Below are positions 1-9,815 of a stretch of DNA of 64,000 bases, in pieces. The DNA comes from Sphingobium quisquiliarum P25 (GTDB lineage Bacteria; Pseudomonadota; Alphaproteobacteria; Sphingomonadales; Sphingomonadaceae). Position 1 is the first letter of the stretch. Each line of letters begins with the position of its first letter. Both the position numbers and the translations under genes were made by a program. The stretch is from positions 1 to 64,000 of the forward strand of contig NZ_ATHO01000009.1 of NCBI RefSeq assembly GCF_000445065.1. The letters are read 5' to 3'. A model generated the notes under the pieces. It ran no database searches. It saw only the letters and a list, made by a program, of their open reading frames with translations, and was not told the origin of the DNA.

Positions 1-982
1 CCTCATCTTCGCGCCCGACCAGTTCGAGGGCGCGCGCGCGCATCTGGTGGGTCATGCACCAGTGGAGCAGCGCTTCTTCCCGGCCGTGGGTGATCCAGGT
101 TTCCGATGGCGCGACCTCGCGGATGGTGGCGGTCAGTTCGTCCCAGTCGGCATGGTCGGAGATGACGAGCGGCAGTTCGACATTCTTCTGCCGGGCGCGC
201 TGGCGCACGCGCATCCAGCCTGACGCCATGGCGGTGATCGGATCGGGCAAGCGGCGGCTCCAGCGGTCGTTGAGCGCCGATGGGGGCGAGACGATGATGT
301 GGCCGCGCATCTCCCTGGCGGGGACCCCCGTGGCTGGACGCAGTTCGCCAAGGTCGATGCCGAAGTCCCTGTAGAGCGCGCACATGCGTTCCAGCGCGCC
401 GTGGATGTAGATGGGGTCATGGTGGCCCCGCGCACGCACTTCGCAGATAAGGCGCTGCGCCTTGCCCAGCGCATAGGCGCCCACAAGGACGCAGCGGCCG
501 GGATGCGCATGGAGCGCGGCGAGCAGGCGGTCGACCTCGCTGCCGGTTTCGGGGTGACGGAAGACGGGAAGGCCGAACGTCGCTTCCGTGACGAAGATGT
601 CGCAGGGGACAGGCTCGAACGGCTTGCAGGTGGGGTCCGGGCGGCGCTTGTAATCGCCGGTGACGATCACCCGCTCCCCCGCATGTTCGAGCAGGATCTG
701 CGCGGAGCCCAGCACATGCCCCGCCGGGATGTAGGATATGTCCACGCCGCCCATGCGGACCTGCTCGCCATAGCCCACGGCCGTGCCGCTGGCGGTGCCG
801 TAGCGCAGCGCCATGATGGCAAGGGTTTCTTCCGTCGCCCATACATGGCCATGGCCGCCGCGCGCATGATCGGCATGGCCGTGGGTGACGAGCGCCCTTT
901 CGCAGGGCTGGGACGGATCGATCCAGGCATTGGCGGGGCGGACGTAAATTCCGGTGGGGTGCGGTTCGATCCAGTGCGGCAT
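1..982 (-). CDS. Ligase-associated DNA exonuclease, MBL fold (3' end cut by window edge)
   Basis: Metallo-beta-lactamase / beta-CASP-fold nuclease of the type encoded beside ATP-dependent DNA ligases and helicases in bacterial repair clusters. Translation from the ATG at 982 begins MPHWIEPHPTG and carries the metal-binding motif HGHADHARGG near residue 35, then the AGHVLGSAQ and VTGDYKRRPDP segments typical of the family. At least 327 codons are open down to base 1 with no stop, so the C-terminus (and probably the ligase gene) lies outside the window. Function in DNA end processing is inferred from family membership. The plus-strand reading frame over this region is a shadow. Confidence 0.85.
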   Translation of the reverse strand, partial: MPHWIEPHPTGIYVRPANAWIDPSQPCERALVTHGHADHARGGHGHVWATEETLAIMALRYGTASGTAVGYGEQVRMGGVDISYIPAGHVLGSAQILLEHAGERVIVTGDYKRRPDPTCKPFEPVPCDIFVTEATFGLPVFRHPETGSEVDRLLAALHAHPGRCVLVGAYALGKAQRLICEVRARGHHDPIYIHGALERMCALYRDFGIDLGELRPATGVPAREMRGHIIVSPPSALNDRWSRRLPDPITAMASGWMRVRQRARQKNVELPLVISDHADWDELTATIREVAPSETWITHGREEALLHWCMTHQMRARALELVGREDE

Positions 983-1113
983 GTCTGGGAGAAGGTGGAT
1001 GGGCGGGGTTGGTTCCGCAAGGGCTTCACAAAGCCGTAACCTGATCGACATGCGGCCGACATGCCGCTGCCCTAGCGGGAGCGCCACGACCCGGCAGCGA
1101 GGAGGCGCGGCAT

Positions 1114-2331
1114 ATGGCATCTGTGGCACATCGGAACATCACCCGCGCCGTACACCGGCATCGGCGCCTGTCGAAACAGGGGCTGCTGGAGCGGGCCTTC
1201 ACCTTCGCCTTTCGCGGGCTTGTCTATGCGCAGATCTGGGAGGACCCGGACGTGGACATGGAAGCGCTGGCGATCACGCCCGACAGCCATGTCGTCACCA
1301 TCGCTTCGGGCGGCTGCAACGTGCTGAGCTACCTGACGGCGGACCCGGCCAGGATCACGGCGGTGGACCTGAACACCGCCCATATCGCGCTCAACCGTTT
1401 GAAGCTGGCGGCGGCGGGCGCCTTGCCCGATCATGACGCGTTCCATCGCTTCTTCGCCAGGGCGGATTGCCGGGAGAATGTGAGCGCGTACCGGCAGTTC
1501 GTAGCGCCGGTGCTGGACGATGCGACGCGGCGCTATTGGGAGGGGCGCGACTTTACCGGGCGGCGGCGGATCGGCGGCTTTGCGCGGGGCATCTACAAGC
1601 ATGGCCTGCTGGGGCGCTTCATCGGCGCGGCGCATCTGCTGGCGCGGCTGCATGGCGTCAATCCGCGGCGGATGCTGGACGCGCAGTCGCTGGACGAGCA
1701 GCGCGCCATATTCGAGGCGGAACTTGCGCCAGTGTTCGACAGCGCCTTCACGCGCTGGCTGACGAGCCAGCCTGCCTCTCTGTTCGGCCTGGGCATTCCG
1801 CCCGCGCAATATGAGGCTCTGGCGGGCGACGAGCGGATGGACAGCGTGCTGAAGGCGCGGCTGGAAAAGCTGGCGTGCGGCTTTGACCTCAAGGACAATT
1901 ATTTCGCGGTGCAGGCATTCGGGCGCGGCTATGCGGGCGGCGAGGGGCCGTTGCCACCCTATTTACAGGCGGGGAACCATCAGGCGGTGGTCGAGCGTGC
2001 CGGGCGGGTGGACGTGCGGCATGTAAACTTCACCGACTTCCTCGCTTCGCAGGAGGCGGGATCGGTGGACCGCTATGTGCTGCTGGACGCGCAGGACTGG
2101 ATGGACGATGCGCAGCTCAACGCGCTTTGGGCGCAGATCACGCGGACGGCGCGGCGGGGGGCGCGGGTGCTGTTCCGCACGGCGGGGGAACCGAGCATCC
2201 TGCCCGGCCGGGTCGATGACGCCATGCTGTCGCGCTGGGACTATCGGGCGGAGGAATCGCTGGATCTCACGGCGCGCGACCGATCGGCCATTTATGGCGG
2301 CGTCCACCTTTATGTGCGGAAGGACGCGTGA
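1114..2331 (+). CDS. btaA: BtaA-like 3-amino-3-carboxypropyltransferase (DUF3419)
   Basis: DUF3419 family protein, 405 aa. Family members of the BtaA type transfer the 3-amino-3-carboxypropyl group of S-adenosylmethionine to diacylglycerol, giving the homoserine head group of betaine lipids. Visible features are the N-terminal YAQIWEDPDVDMEAL block, a SAM-binding-like segment IASGGCNVLSYLT at about residues 63-75 followed by AVDLN, and the C-terminal DAQDWM and RVLFRTAG segments. It is followed with a 1-nt overlap by a SAM methyltransferase gene, the expected BtaB partner. The two-gene arrangement is what supports the specific assignment; DUF3419 alone would be less certain. Start is the ATG at 1114. 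Confidence 0.78.
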   Translation: MASVAHRNITRAVHRHRRLSKQGLLERAFTFAFRGLVYAQIWEDPDVDMEALAITPDSHVVTIASGGCNVLSYLTADPARITAVDLNTAHIALNRLKLAAAGALPDHDAFHRFFARADCRENVSAYRQFVAPVLDDATRRYWEGRDFTGRRRIGGFARGIYKHGLLGRFIGAAHLLARLHGVNPRRMLDAQSLDEQRAIFEAELAPVFDSAFTRWLTSQPASLFGLGIPPAQYEALAGDERMDSVLKARLEKLACGFDLKDNYFAVQAFGRGYAGGEGPLPPYLQAGNHQAVVERAGRVDVRHVNFTDFLASQEAGSVDRYVLLDAQDWMDDAQLNALWAQITRTARRGARVLFRTAGEPSILPGRVDDAMLSRWDYRAEESLDLTARDRSAIYGGVHLYVRKDA

Positions 2332-2978
2332 TGAGCGGCGGGCATGGCGGGCTGATGGACAGCGTGTACCGGCATCAGCGGCATATCTACGACCTGTCGC
2401 GCAAATATTATCTGCTGGGGCGGGATGGGCTGATCGCCGATCTGGCCCCTCCACGCGGCGGGGCCGTGCTGGAGATTGGCTGCGGGACGGGACGGAACCT
2501 GATCGCGGTGGGCAGGGCGTGGCCGGAAGCGCGGCTTTATGGCGTCGATATTTCAGAAGCCATGCTGGAAACGGCGCGCAGGGCGGTGGCGAAGGCGGGC
2601 ATGGCGGACCGCGTGGTGCTGGCGCGGGGAGATGCCTGCGGTTTCGATGCGGTGACGCTGTTCGGACAGGCCGCGTTCGAGCGGGTGTTCATCAGTTACG
2701 CGCTGTCAATGATTCCGAGATGGGAAGGCGCGTTGCGGCATGCGGCGTCTTGCGTCGCGGCGGGCGGCAAGCTGGAGGTGGTGGATTTCGGCCAGCAGGA
2801 AGGGTTGCCGGCATATTGGAAGCGGGCGCTGTTCGCATGGCTGGCGAAGTTTCACGTTTCGCCGCGTGCCGGGATCAGGCAGGTGCTTGAGGGGTTGGCG
2901 GCGGAAACGGGGGGCTTTCCGCACAGCCGGACGCTGTACCGCGGCTATGCGGTGAGGGGCGGGTTGATACGGGTTTGA
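2331..2978 (+). CDS. btaB: BtaB-like SAM-dependent N-methyltransferase
   Basis: Class I methyltransferase, 215 aa, with motif I VLEIGCGTGRNL (about residues 45-56), motif II YGVDISEAML and an acidic post-motif ARGDACGFD. In the betaine-lipid pathway BtaB trimethylates the homoserine head group made by BtaA to give diacylglyceryl-N,N,N-trimethylhomoserine. The gene starts at ATG 2331, sharing one base with the btaA stop (TGATG); a GTG at 2328 is an alternative. A GGAAGG motif lies about 7 nt upstream. A phosphatidylethanolamine N-methyltransferase role is possible for this family, so substrate assignment rests on the neighbour. Confidence 0.75.
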   Translation: MSGGHGGLMDSVYRHQRHIYDLSRKYYLLGRDGLIADLAPPRGGAVLEIGCGTGRNLIAVGRAWPEARLYGVDISEAMLETARRAVAKAGMADRVVLARGDACGFDAVTLFGQAAFERVFISYALSMIPRWEGALRHAASCVAAGGKLEVVDFGQQEGLPAYWKRALFAWLAKFHVSPRAGIRQVLEGLAAETGGFPHSRTLYRGYAVRGGLIRV

Positions 2979-2993
2979 GTGGGTGCAGTGAGT

Positions 2994-3013
2994 CTGCTCC
3001 TGCGCAGGAGCAG
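2994..3013. terminator. 20-nt perfect palindrome between convergent btaB and hemA
   Basis: CTGCTCCTGCGCAGGAGCAG is a perfect inverted repeat located between the btaB stop (2978) and the hemA stop (3054), which converge. A hairpin here could end transcription from both sides. There is no U-run on either strand, so Rho-independent function is only a possibility. Confidence 0.4.
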
Positions 3014-3053
3014 GCGTCCAACCATTGGTCGTGACGAGCCGGAGAATGGCCGC

Positions 3054-4274
3054 TCAGGCCGCCTTCTTGAATTCCAGTTCCAGCCGGTCCCAGATTTCCA
3101 CCAGCGCCTGCACCAGTTCCTCCATCATCTCCACCGTGTGCGCCGGACCCGGCGTGAAGCGCAGGCGTTCCGTGCCACGGGGGACGGTGGGATAGTTGAT
3201 GGGCTGCACATAGGCGCCATATTCGGCGAGCAATATGTCGCTGATCCGCTTGGCCTTCACGGGATCGCCGACCATCAGCGGAACGATATGCGTGACCGAC
3301 GGCATGACCGGAAGGCCGGATTCCGCCATCAGCCGCTTCAAGGTCGCGGCGGCCGCCTGCTGGCCTTCGCGTTCCTCGTTCGATTGCTTGAGGTGCCGGA
3401 CGCTCGCCAGCACGCCCGCGACCAGCACCGGCGACAAGGAGGTGGTGAAGATGAAGCCCGGCGCATAGCTGCGGATCACGTCGATGATCATCTGGTCAGC
3501 CGCGATATAGCCGCCCATGACGCCGAACGCCTTGCCCAGCGTGCCTTCGATGATGGTCAGGCGGTGCGCAACATCGTCCCGCTCCGAAATGCCGCCGCCA
3601 TGCGCGCCGTACATGCCGACAGCATGGACTTCGTCCAGATAGGTGAGGGCGTTGAACTCGTCAGCCAGATCGCAGATTTCAGCGATCGGCGCGACGTCGC
3701 CATCCATGGAATAGACGCTTTCGAAGGCGATCAGCTTGGGCGCGTCGGGATCTTCGGCGGCCAGCAGTTCGCGCAGATGATCGACGTCATTGTGGCGGAA
3801 GACGCGTTTTTCGCAGCCCGAATTGCGGATGCCCGCGATCATGCTGGCGTGGTTCAGTTCGTCGGAAAAGACGATGCAGCCCGGCAGCAGCTTGGCGAGG
3901 GTGGACAGCGCTGCTTCGTTCGACACATAGCCCGAAGTGAACAGCAGTGCGGCTTCCTTGCCATGCAGACCGGCCAGTTCCGCTTCCAGATCGACATGAT
4001 AATGGGTGTTGCCGCCGATATTGCGTGTGCCGCCCGATCCCGCGCCGACATCATGCAGCGCCTCTTCCATCGCGGCGACGACCTTGGGATGCTGCCCCAT
4101 GGCGAGATAGTCGTTGGAGCACCAGACGGTGATGGGCTTGGGACCATTATGGCCGTGAAAGCAGCGGGCGTTGGGAAATGCGCCCTTGTTCCGCAGGATA
4201 TCGATGAACACGCGGTAGCGGCCCTCGCTATGGAGCCGGTCGATCGCCTGCGCGAAGATATGCTTGTAATTCAC
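3054..4274 (-). CDS. hemA: 5-aminolevulinate synthase
   Basis: PLP enzyme condensing glycine with succinyl-CoA to 5-aminolevulinate, the first step of tetrapyrrole synthesis by the Shemin (C4) route used by alphaproteobacteria. It is 406 aa, the normal family length. Visible motifs: [13 protein letters not shown] (78-89), the PLP-contacting [10 protein letters not shown] (214-223) and the Schiff-base lysine in GTLGKAFG, Lys248. The start is GTG at 4274. The gene is monocistronic here: btaB converges on its 3' end and murI lies upstream on the same strand with a gap of about 155 bp. Succinyl-CoA made by the propionyl-CoA module in this window would be one source of substrate. Confidence 0.97.
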   Translation of the reverse strand: MNYKHIFAQAIDRLHSEGRYRVFIDILRNKGAFPNARCFHGHNGPKPITVWCSNDYLAMGQHPKVVAAMEEALHDVGAGSGGTRNIGGNTHYHVDLEAELAGLHGKEAALLFTSGYVSNEAALSTLAKLLPGCIVFSDELNHASMIAGIRNSGCEKRVFRHNDVDHLRELLAAEDPDAPKLIAFESVYSMDGDVAPIAEICDLADEFNALTYLDEVHAVGMYGAHGGGISERDDVAHRLTIIEGTLGKAFGVMGGYIAADQMIIDVIRSYAPGFIFTTSLSPVLVAGVLASVRHLKQSNEEREGQQAAAATLKRLMAESGLPVMPSVTHIVPLMVGDPVKAKRISDILLAEYGAYVQPINYPTVPRGTERLRFTPGPAHTVEMMEELVQALVEIWDRLELEFKKAA

Positions 4275-4429
4275 GTAACCGCCCTAGTCCCTTAGTGGCC
4301 CGCATCCCCTCTTTGGGGGCGTTTACCCGCTGCGCCGCCTCATTACCAGCGATAACCGTTCGCAGCGTTAGGGAGAAATACCTATCACAATGATAGAGGC
4401 GGTTGAGAGTGGACCAAAGGTCCTACCCG

Positions 4430-5245
4430 TCACAATGCTTCCATCTGGGTGAGGCCATAGTCCGCCAGCGCGGGAGCAAGCGCCGCGACGCTGTTGTCGA
4501 GGCGCGTGAAGACCGCTTTCCCGGATGGGTTGGAGGCTGGCCAGTCCTGCCCCTGCGTCAGATAGGCGATGCGGCGCGCAATGCCGTCGCCGCCATGGAC
4601 GAAGGTGAGCGGCCGGGGCGCGGCGGCGGCCAGTTCGGCCTCCACCAGCGGGAAATGGGTGCAGGCGAGGACGACCGTATCCATCCGGTCGCCAGCGGGT
4701 TGATCGAGCAGGCCCGCAAGCGCATCCCGCGCGATGCCGGGGTCGAGGGGTTCGCCGCGCAGCTTGGCTTCGGCAAGCTGCACCAGCGCGGCGGAGCCAT
4801 GGCGCAGGACGGTGCAGTCAGCGCCGAACTCTGCGGTCAGGCGATCGACATAAGGCTGGCGCACGGTCGCATCGGTGCCAAGGACGCCGAACACGCGGCT
4901 TTTCGAAAGGAGCGCCGCTGGCTTGATGGCGGGAACGGTGCCGACGACGGGGATGTCGAGCGCGGCGCGAACGGCCGACAGCGCGATGGTCGAGGCGGTG
5001 TTGCAGGCAATGACGGCGAGGCGCGGGCGGTAGCGTTCGACAAGGCGGCCGAGCAGCGCGGGGACGCGGGCGGCGATTTCCGCCTCGCTCTTGGTGCCAT
5101 AGGGGAAACCGGCGCTGTCCGCCGCGTAGACGATGGGCGCGTTCGGCAGCGCGGCGCGGGCCGGGATGAGGATGGAAAGCCCGCCTACGCCGGAATCGAA
5201 GAACAGCAGGGGGGCGGACGGGGCGGCTTTCATTATGCGGCACAT
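4430..5245 (-). CDS. murI: Glutamate racemase
   Basis: Interconverts L- and D-glutamate for peptidoglycan. 271 aa with the FFDSGVGGLS signature at residues 15-24 and both catalytic cysteines: Cys81 in CNTAST and Cys195 in CTHFPL. Start ATG 5245; a second ATG at 5233 (MKAAPSAP) is equally plausible because neither has a strong Shine-Dalgarno. Divergent from plsY across about 220 bp that should hold both promoters. Confidence 0.96.
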   Translation of the reverse strand: MCRIMKAAPSAPLLFFDSGVGGLSILIPARAALPNAPIVYAADSAGFPYGTKSEAEIAARVPALLGRLVERYRPRLAVIACNTASTIALSAVRAALDIPVVGTVPAIKPAALLSKSRVFGVLGTDATVRQPYVDRLTAEFGADCTVLRHGSAALVQLAEAKLRGEPLDPGIARDALAGLLDQPAGDRMDTVVLACTHFPLVEAELAAAAPRPLTFVHGGDGIARRIAYLTQGQDWPASNPSGKAVFTRLDNSVAALAPALADYGLTQMEAL

Positions 5246-5463
5246 CTCGCGGGAGAGGCGGGGGCTGTCAATATCGGGCTTCCCGATCCGCCCTGTGCCG
5301 GTGGCGCGGGAGGCGGAGGTTGCGCCAGTTCCCCTCCACCAGCCTTTGGCTGGTCACGCTCCCCATGACGAGCATGGGAGGATTTGTTGCGGCTGGATCA
5401 GCTTCGCCATTGCCCCTTGCGGCGGCAACGCTATGGTCCGCGCGCAATCATCTTGGCGAGATC

Positions 5464-6063
5464 ATGAATCCTCCCTGGCTCCTTCCCGCATCCGTCCTGC
5501 TGATGTCCTATCTTCTGGGGTCGATTCCCTTCGGCTTGCTGCTGACGCGGCTCACCGGGGCGGGCGACCTGCGCAAGATCGGGTCGGGCAATATCGGCGC
5601 GACCAATGTGTTGCGGACGGGACGGAAGGGGCTGGCGGCGGCGACTTTGCTGCTGGACTTGCTCAAGGGCGTGGCGGCGGTGCTGATCGGCGCGGCGCTG
5701 GTGGATGGCGGCGGGCCGATGGCGGGGGCGATGGCCTTTATCGGGCATTGCTACCCGGTCTGGCTGCGCTTTGCGGGTGGCAAGGGCGTGGCGACGATGA
5801 TGGGCGTGGTGACGGCGCTGCATTGGCCTGCCGGGATCGTGTTCGCACTTGTTTGGCTGGGGGCGTTGTTCGGCACGCGATGGTCGTCCGTCGGCGGCAT
5901 GGCGGCGGGGATCAGCGCGCCAGTCGCTTTGTGGTTCATGGGGCGGATCGACCTGGTGCCGGCGACCTTGGCGCTGACGCTGATCCTGTTGTGGCGGCAC
6001 CGGGGCAATATCGCGCGGCTCGCCAAGGGGACGGAGCCCAGGATCGGAGCGTCGAAGGGGTGA
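5464..6063 (+). CDS. plsY: Acyl-phosphate:glycerol-3-phosphate acyltransferase
   Basis: Membrane acyltransferase making lysophosphatidate from acyl-phosphate, first step of phospholipid synthesis. 199 aa, very hydrophobic, with the family motifs SYLLGSIPFG at the N-terminus, GSGNIGATNVLR (about 39-50) and GGKGVATMMG (about 102-111). Start ATG 5464 is chosen from these motifs, although the reading frame is open far upstream. Its TGA overlaps the GTG start of dprA by two bases, so the two are translationally coupled. Confidence 0.95.
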   Translation: MNPPWLLPASVLLMSYLLGSIPFGLLLTRLTGAGDLRKIGSGNIGATNVLRTGRKGLAAATLLLDLLKGVAAVLIGAALVDGGGPMAGAMAFIGHCYPVWLRFAGGKGVATMMGVVTALHWPAGIVFALVWLGALFGTRWSSVGGMAAGISAPVALWFMGRIDLVPATLALTLILLWRHRGNIARLAKGTEPRIGASKG

Positions 6064-7142
6064 GCGAGCAGGAGCGGTTCGACCGCCTGCGCCTGATCCG
6101 TTCGCCCCGCATCGGCCCGGTCACCTTCCGGCAGTTGATGGCGCGCTTCGGCAAGGCGGGCGACGCATTGCGGGCCGTGCCCGAACTGGCGGCGCGCGGC
6201 GGTGGCAAGGCGAGCGTGGCGGATGCTGCGGTGGTCGAGAAGGAGATCGCCCGCAGCAAGGCGCTGGGCGCGCGTTATCTGCTGATGGGCGACAAGGACT
6301 ATCCTTTCCTGCTGGAGCAGATGGACGGTTCGCCGCCAGCGCTGATCGTCCGGGGCGATGTGGGGCTGACGGCAAGGCCGTGCGTGGCGATGGTCGGCGC
6401 GCGCAACGCTTCGGCCGCCGCTTGCCGCTTCGCCCGCACGCTCGCGCAGGAATTGGGGCAGCAGGGCGCTGTGGTCGTGTCGGGGCTGGCGCGCGGCATC
6501 GACACGGCGGCGCATCAGGGGGCGGTCGCGACCGGGACGATCGCGGTCATCGCCTGCGGCATCGACATCGTCTTTCCGCCGGAAAATGCCGGGTTGCAGG
6601 AGCAACTGGCGAGCCAGGGGCTGCTGGTGACGGAGCATCCTCCGGGCACGCAGCCGCTCGCCAGGCATTTCCCTGCGCGCAACCGGATCATCGCCGGGCT
6701 CGCCGCCGGAACCGTTGTGGTGGAGGCTGCGCCCAAGTCGGGATCGCTCATCACCGCACGGCTGGCGGTGGAGGCGGGGCGTGAGGTCATGGCGGTGCCG
6801 GGTTCGCCCGCCGATCCCAGGGCGCAGGGCTGCAACCAGTTGATCCGTGAAGGCGCAACGCTGGTGCAGAATGGCGCTGACGTGATCGAGGCGATCGGCG
6901 GGCTGGATGGGCGGATGGTGCGGCAGGGGCGGTTGAACTTCGATGCGGAGCCTGTATCGCCGGATGTGGAGGGACGCGACAGGGACCTTGTGTCGGGGCT
7001 GCTGGGTCATGCGCCGGTGCCGGTGGACGAGGTGATCCGCCTATCTGCGTTGAGCCCGGCGATCGTGCAGACGGTATTGCTGGAGCTGGAGCTTGCGGGC
7101 CGCCTCGAACGCCATGCGGGCGGAAAGGTGAGCCTGTCGTGA
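6060..7142 (+). CDS. dprA: DNA-processing protein DprA
   Basis: DprA/Smf binds incoming single-stranded DNA and loads RecA during natural transformation. Read from the GTG at 6060 (GTGA overlap with plsY) it has 360 aa. An N-terminal helical/SAM-like domain is followed by the Rossmann DprA core: VAMVGARNAS, VSGLARGIDTAAH, HFPARNRIIAGLA and the SGSLITARLA segment. A C-terminal winged-helix (DML1-like) domain follows from about residue 300. The frame is open upstream of 6060 to about 5133, but that part is antisense to murI and overlaps plsY, so it is not coding. Confidence 0.93.
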   Translation: MSEQERFDRLRLIRSPRIGPVTFRQLMARFGKAGDALRAVPELAARGGGKASVADAAVVEKEIARSKALGARYLLMGDKDYPFLLEQMDGSPPALIVRGDVGLTARPCVAMVGARNASAAACRFARTLAQELGQQGAVVVSGLARGIDTAAHQGAVATGTIAVIACGIDIVFPPENAGLQEQLASQGLLVTEHPPGTQPLARHFPARNRIIAGLAAGTVVVEAAPKSGSLITARLAVEAGREVMAVPGSPADPRAQGCNQLIREGATLVQNGADVIEAIGGLDGRMVRQGRLNFDAEPVSPDVEGRDRDLVSGLLGHAPVPVDEVIRLSALSPAIVQTVLLELELAGRLERHAGGKVSLS

Positions 7143-7216
7143 CGCTCTTGACGCGGGCCGCCAGCGCCTTCCAGACTCGCGCGTGTACGTGAGAGCACTC
7201 AAGAACCGGGGCATGA

Positions 7217-9805
7217 ATGCAGCTTGTCATCGTTGAATCGCCAGCCAAGGCGAAGACCATCGAGAAATATCTGGGCGGGGATTTCCACGTCCTCGCCAGC
7301 TATGGCCATATCCGCGACCTGCCGCCCAAGGACGGATCGGTGGACCCCGACAATGGCTTTGCCATGCAGTGGGAAAATTATGGCGACAAGGGCAAGCAGC
7401 TCAAGGCCATTGCCGACGAGGCCAAGAAGGCCGATCGCCTGATCCTGGCCACTGACCCTGACCGCGAAGGGGAGGCGATCAGCTGGCATGTGCAGGAAGT
7501 GCTGCGCGCGAAGAAGGCGCTGCCGCAGAAGGTGGACCGCGTCACCTTCAACGCGATCACCAAGCAGGCGGTGACCGAGGCGATGGCGCAGCCGCGTGCC
7601 TTGGATGAGGACCTGATCGACGCCTACCGGGCGCGGCGGGCGCTTGACTATCTGGTGGGCTTTACGCTTTCGCCGGTGCTGTGGCGCAAGCTGCCGGGGG
7701 CCAAGTCGGCCGGGCGCGTGCAGTCCGTGGCGCTGCGGCTGGTGGTCGATCGTGAGCGCGAGATCGAGAGCTTCGTCGCTCAGGAATATTGGTCCGTCGC
7801 GGCGGAGATGGAGCAGGGCGGGCAGGGCTTCACCGCGCGGCTGGTGCGCTGGCGCGGGGAAAAGATCGACCGGCTGACCATCGGCAAGGAAGGCGACGCC
7901 ATGGCCGCCAAGGCGGACGTGGAGGCTGGGCGCTTCACCGTCGAGAAGGTCGAAACCAAGCCGGTTTCGCGCAATCCTCCGCCGCCGTTCACAACGTCGA
8001 CCTTGCAGCAGGAGGCGGCGCGCAAGCTGGGCTTCTCGGCCAGCCACACGATGCGGATCGCGCAGCAGCTTTATGAGGATGGCGCGATCACCTACATGCG
8101 TACCGATGGCGTGCAGATGGACGGCAGCGCCATTTCCGCCGCGCGCAAGGCTATCGCGGAGCGCTATGACGGCGGATACCTGCCGGAAAAGCCGCGCCAA
8201 TATCAGACCAAGGCCAAGAATGCGCAGGAAGCACATGAGGCGATTCGTCCTACCGAGTTCGGGCGGGACAAGGTCGGCAGCGGCGATCATGCGCGGCTCT
8301 ACGACCTGATTTTCAAGCGGGCGCTGGCGAGCCAGATGGCTTCCGCGCGGCTGGAGCGGACGACGATCGATCTGGTCGACGGCACCGGCCAGCACGGCCT
8401 GCGCGCGACCGGTCAGGTGGTGATCTTTCCCGGCTTCCTCGCGCTCTACGAAGAGGGCCGCGACGACGTTAATGTGAACGACCCCGGCAAACATGCCGGG
8501 TCTGGGGAGGATGACGACAGCAAACTGCTGCCGCGCATGGCGGAGGGCGACGCCCCGGCCAAGAAGAAGGTGACGGCAGAGCAGCATTTCACCCAGCCGC
8601 CGCCGCGCTATTCCGAAGCATCGCTGGTCAAGAAGCTGGAGGAACTGGGGATCGGGCGTCCTTCCACCTATGCCTCCACGCTCCAGGTGCTGAAGGACCG
8701 CGACTATGTGCGGATCGAGAAGAACCGCTTCTTCGCCGAGGAGAGCGGGCGGCTGGTGACGGCGTTCCTTGAGCGCTTCTTCGAACGCTATGTCTCTTAC
8801 GATTTCACAGCGGGGCTGGAGGACGAGCTGGACGATATTTCCGGCGGCCGGGCGCAATGGCAGGCGGTGCTGGAGGCCTTCTGGCGTGACTTCAAGCCCA
8901 AGACAGCAGAAGTCATGGAACAGAAGCCATCCGACATCACGGCGGAACTGGACAAGTTCCTTGAACCGATGCTGTTCCCGCCCAAGGCGGACGGCAGCAA
9001 TCCGCGCGCCTGCCCGATGTGCGGCGACGGACAATTGTCGCTGCGAGGCGGGCGGTTCGGGGCGTTCATCGCCTGCTCAAACTATCCCGAATGCAAATAT
9101 ACGCGCAAGTTCGGCCAGCCGGGCGGCAGCGACGGCGGGGAAGACAAGGGGCCGGAGGTGCTGGGGCAGCATCCCGAAACCGGGCAGGACATCGTACGGA
9201 AATCCGGCCGTTTCGGTCCCTATATCGAAATGGGCGAGGGCAAGGAGGCCAAGCGCGGCTCCATCCCCAAGGACCTGCCCGATGGCGAATTGACGCTGGA
9301 TTGGGCGGTGAAGCTGCTCAGCCTGCCGCGCGAAGTGGGGCTGCACCCGGAAACCGGCAAGCCGATCGTGGCGAATATCGGGCGTTTCGGGCCTTATCTG
9401 CTGCATGACGGCAAATATGGGCGGCTGTCCTCCACCGCGGAGATTTTCGAAGTCGGGATGAACAGCGCCGTCGCGAAGCTGGCGGATGCGGCGAACAAGG
9501 GCGGGCGCGGCGGAGCATCGCGCGAGCCGCTCAAGCTGCTGGGCAAGCATCCGCGTACCGAGGCGGAGATCAAGCTGATGGCTGGGCGCTATGGTCCTTA
9601 TGTGACCGATGGCACCACCAACGCGACCTTGCCCAAAACGATTGAGCAGGATGCCTTGACGCTGGAGGAAGCGGCGCAACTGATCGATGCGCGGGCTGCT
9701 GCGGCACCTGCGAAGAAGGGGAAGAAGGCTGCCCCGAAAAAGGCGGCGGCGAAGAAGCCTGCTGCGAAGAAGGCGCCTGCCAAGAAGAAGGCTGCGGCTG
9801 AGTAA
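7217..9805 (+). CDS. topA: DNA topoisomerase I
   Basis: Type IA topoisomerase that relaxes negative supercoils. 862 aa. The TOPRIM domain begins VIVESPAKAKTIEKYL and includes the DPDREGE acidic triad. The catalytic tyrosine lies in AITYMRTDG (Tyr293). Around residues 595-625 is a four-Cys zinc ribbon (CPMCG then CSNYPECKY), followed by further topo C-terminal repeats (GPYIEMG, GPYLLHD, GPYVTDG). The protein ends in a roughly 30-residue Lys/Ala/Pro tail, a basic DNA-binding extension common in alphaproteobacterial TopA. A GGGG motif precedes the ATG at 7217. Confidence 0.97.
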   Translation: MQLVIVESPAKAKTIEKYLGGDFHVLASYGHIRDLPPKDGSVDPDNGFAMQWENYGDKGKQLKAIADEAKKADRLILATDPDREGEAISWHVQEVLRAKKALPQKVDRVTFNAITKQAVTEAMAQPRALDEDLIDAYRARRALDYLVGFTLSPVLWRKLPGAKSAGRVQSVALRLVVDREREIESFVAQEYWSVAAEMEQGGQGFTARLVRWRGEKIDRLTIGKEGDAMAAKADVEAGRFTVEKVETKPVSRNPPPPFTTSTLQQEAARKLGFSASHTMRIAQQLYEDGAITYMRTDGVQMDGSAISAARKAIAERYDGGYLPEKPRQYQTKAKNAQEAHEAIRPTEFGRDKVGSGDHARLYDLIFKRALASQMASARLERTTIDLVDGTGQHGLRATGQVVIFPGFLALYEEGRDDVNVNDPGKHAGSGEDDDSKLLPRMAEGDAPAKKKVTAEQHFTQPPPRYSEASLVKKLEELGIGRPSTYASTLQVLKDRDYVRIEKNRFFAEESGRLVTAFLERFFERYVSYDFTAGLEDELDDISGGRAQWQAVLEAFWRDFKPKTAEVMEQKPSDITAELDKFLEPMLFPPKADGSNPRACPMCGDGQLSLRGGRFGAFIACSNYPECKYTRKFGQPGGSDGGEDKGPEVLGQHPETGQDIVRKSGRFGPYIEMGEGKEAKRGSIPKDLPDGELTLDWAVKLLSLPREVGLHPETGKPIVANIGRFGPYLLHDGKYGRLSSTAEIFEVGMNSAVAKLADAANKGGRGGASREPLKLLGKHPRTEAEIKLMAGRYGPYVTDGTTNATLPKTIEQDALTLEEAAQLIDARAAAAPAKKGKKAAPKKAAAKKPAAKKAPAKKKAAAE

Positions 9806-9815
9806 CTAACATATT

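Noticed and set aside
299-1039. Plus-strand frame over the left-edge exonuclease
   Set aside because: The minus strand encodes the recognisable HGHADHARGG nuclease; the plus frame has no family features.
5133-6059. N-terminal extension of the dprA frame
   Set aside because: Antisense to murI and overlapping plsY; GTG 6060 with stop-start overlap is the natural start.
7199-9034. Long minus-strand frame (about 610 codons) over topA
   Set aside because: Shadow of the topA coding sequence in high-GC DNA; product is Arg/His/Gln-rich with no domain.
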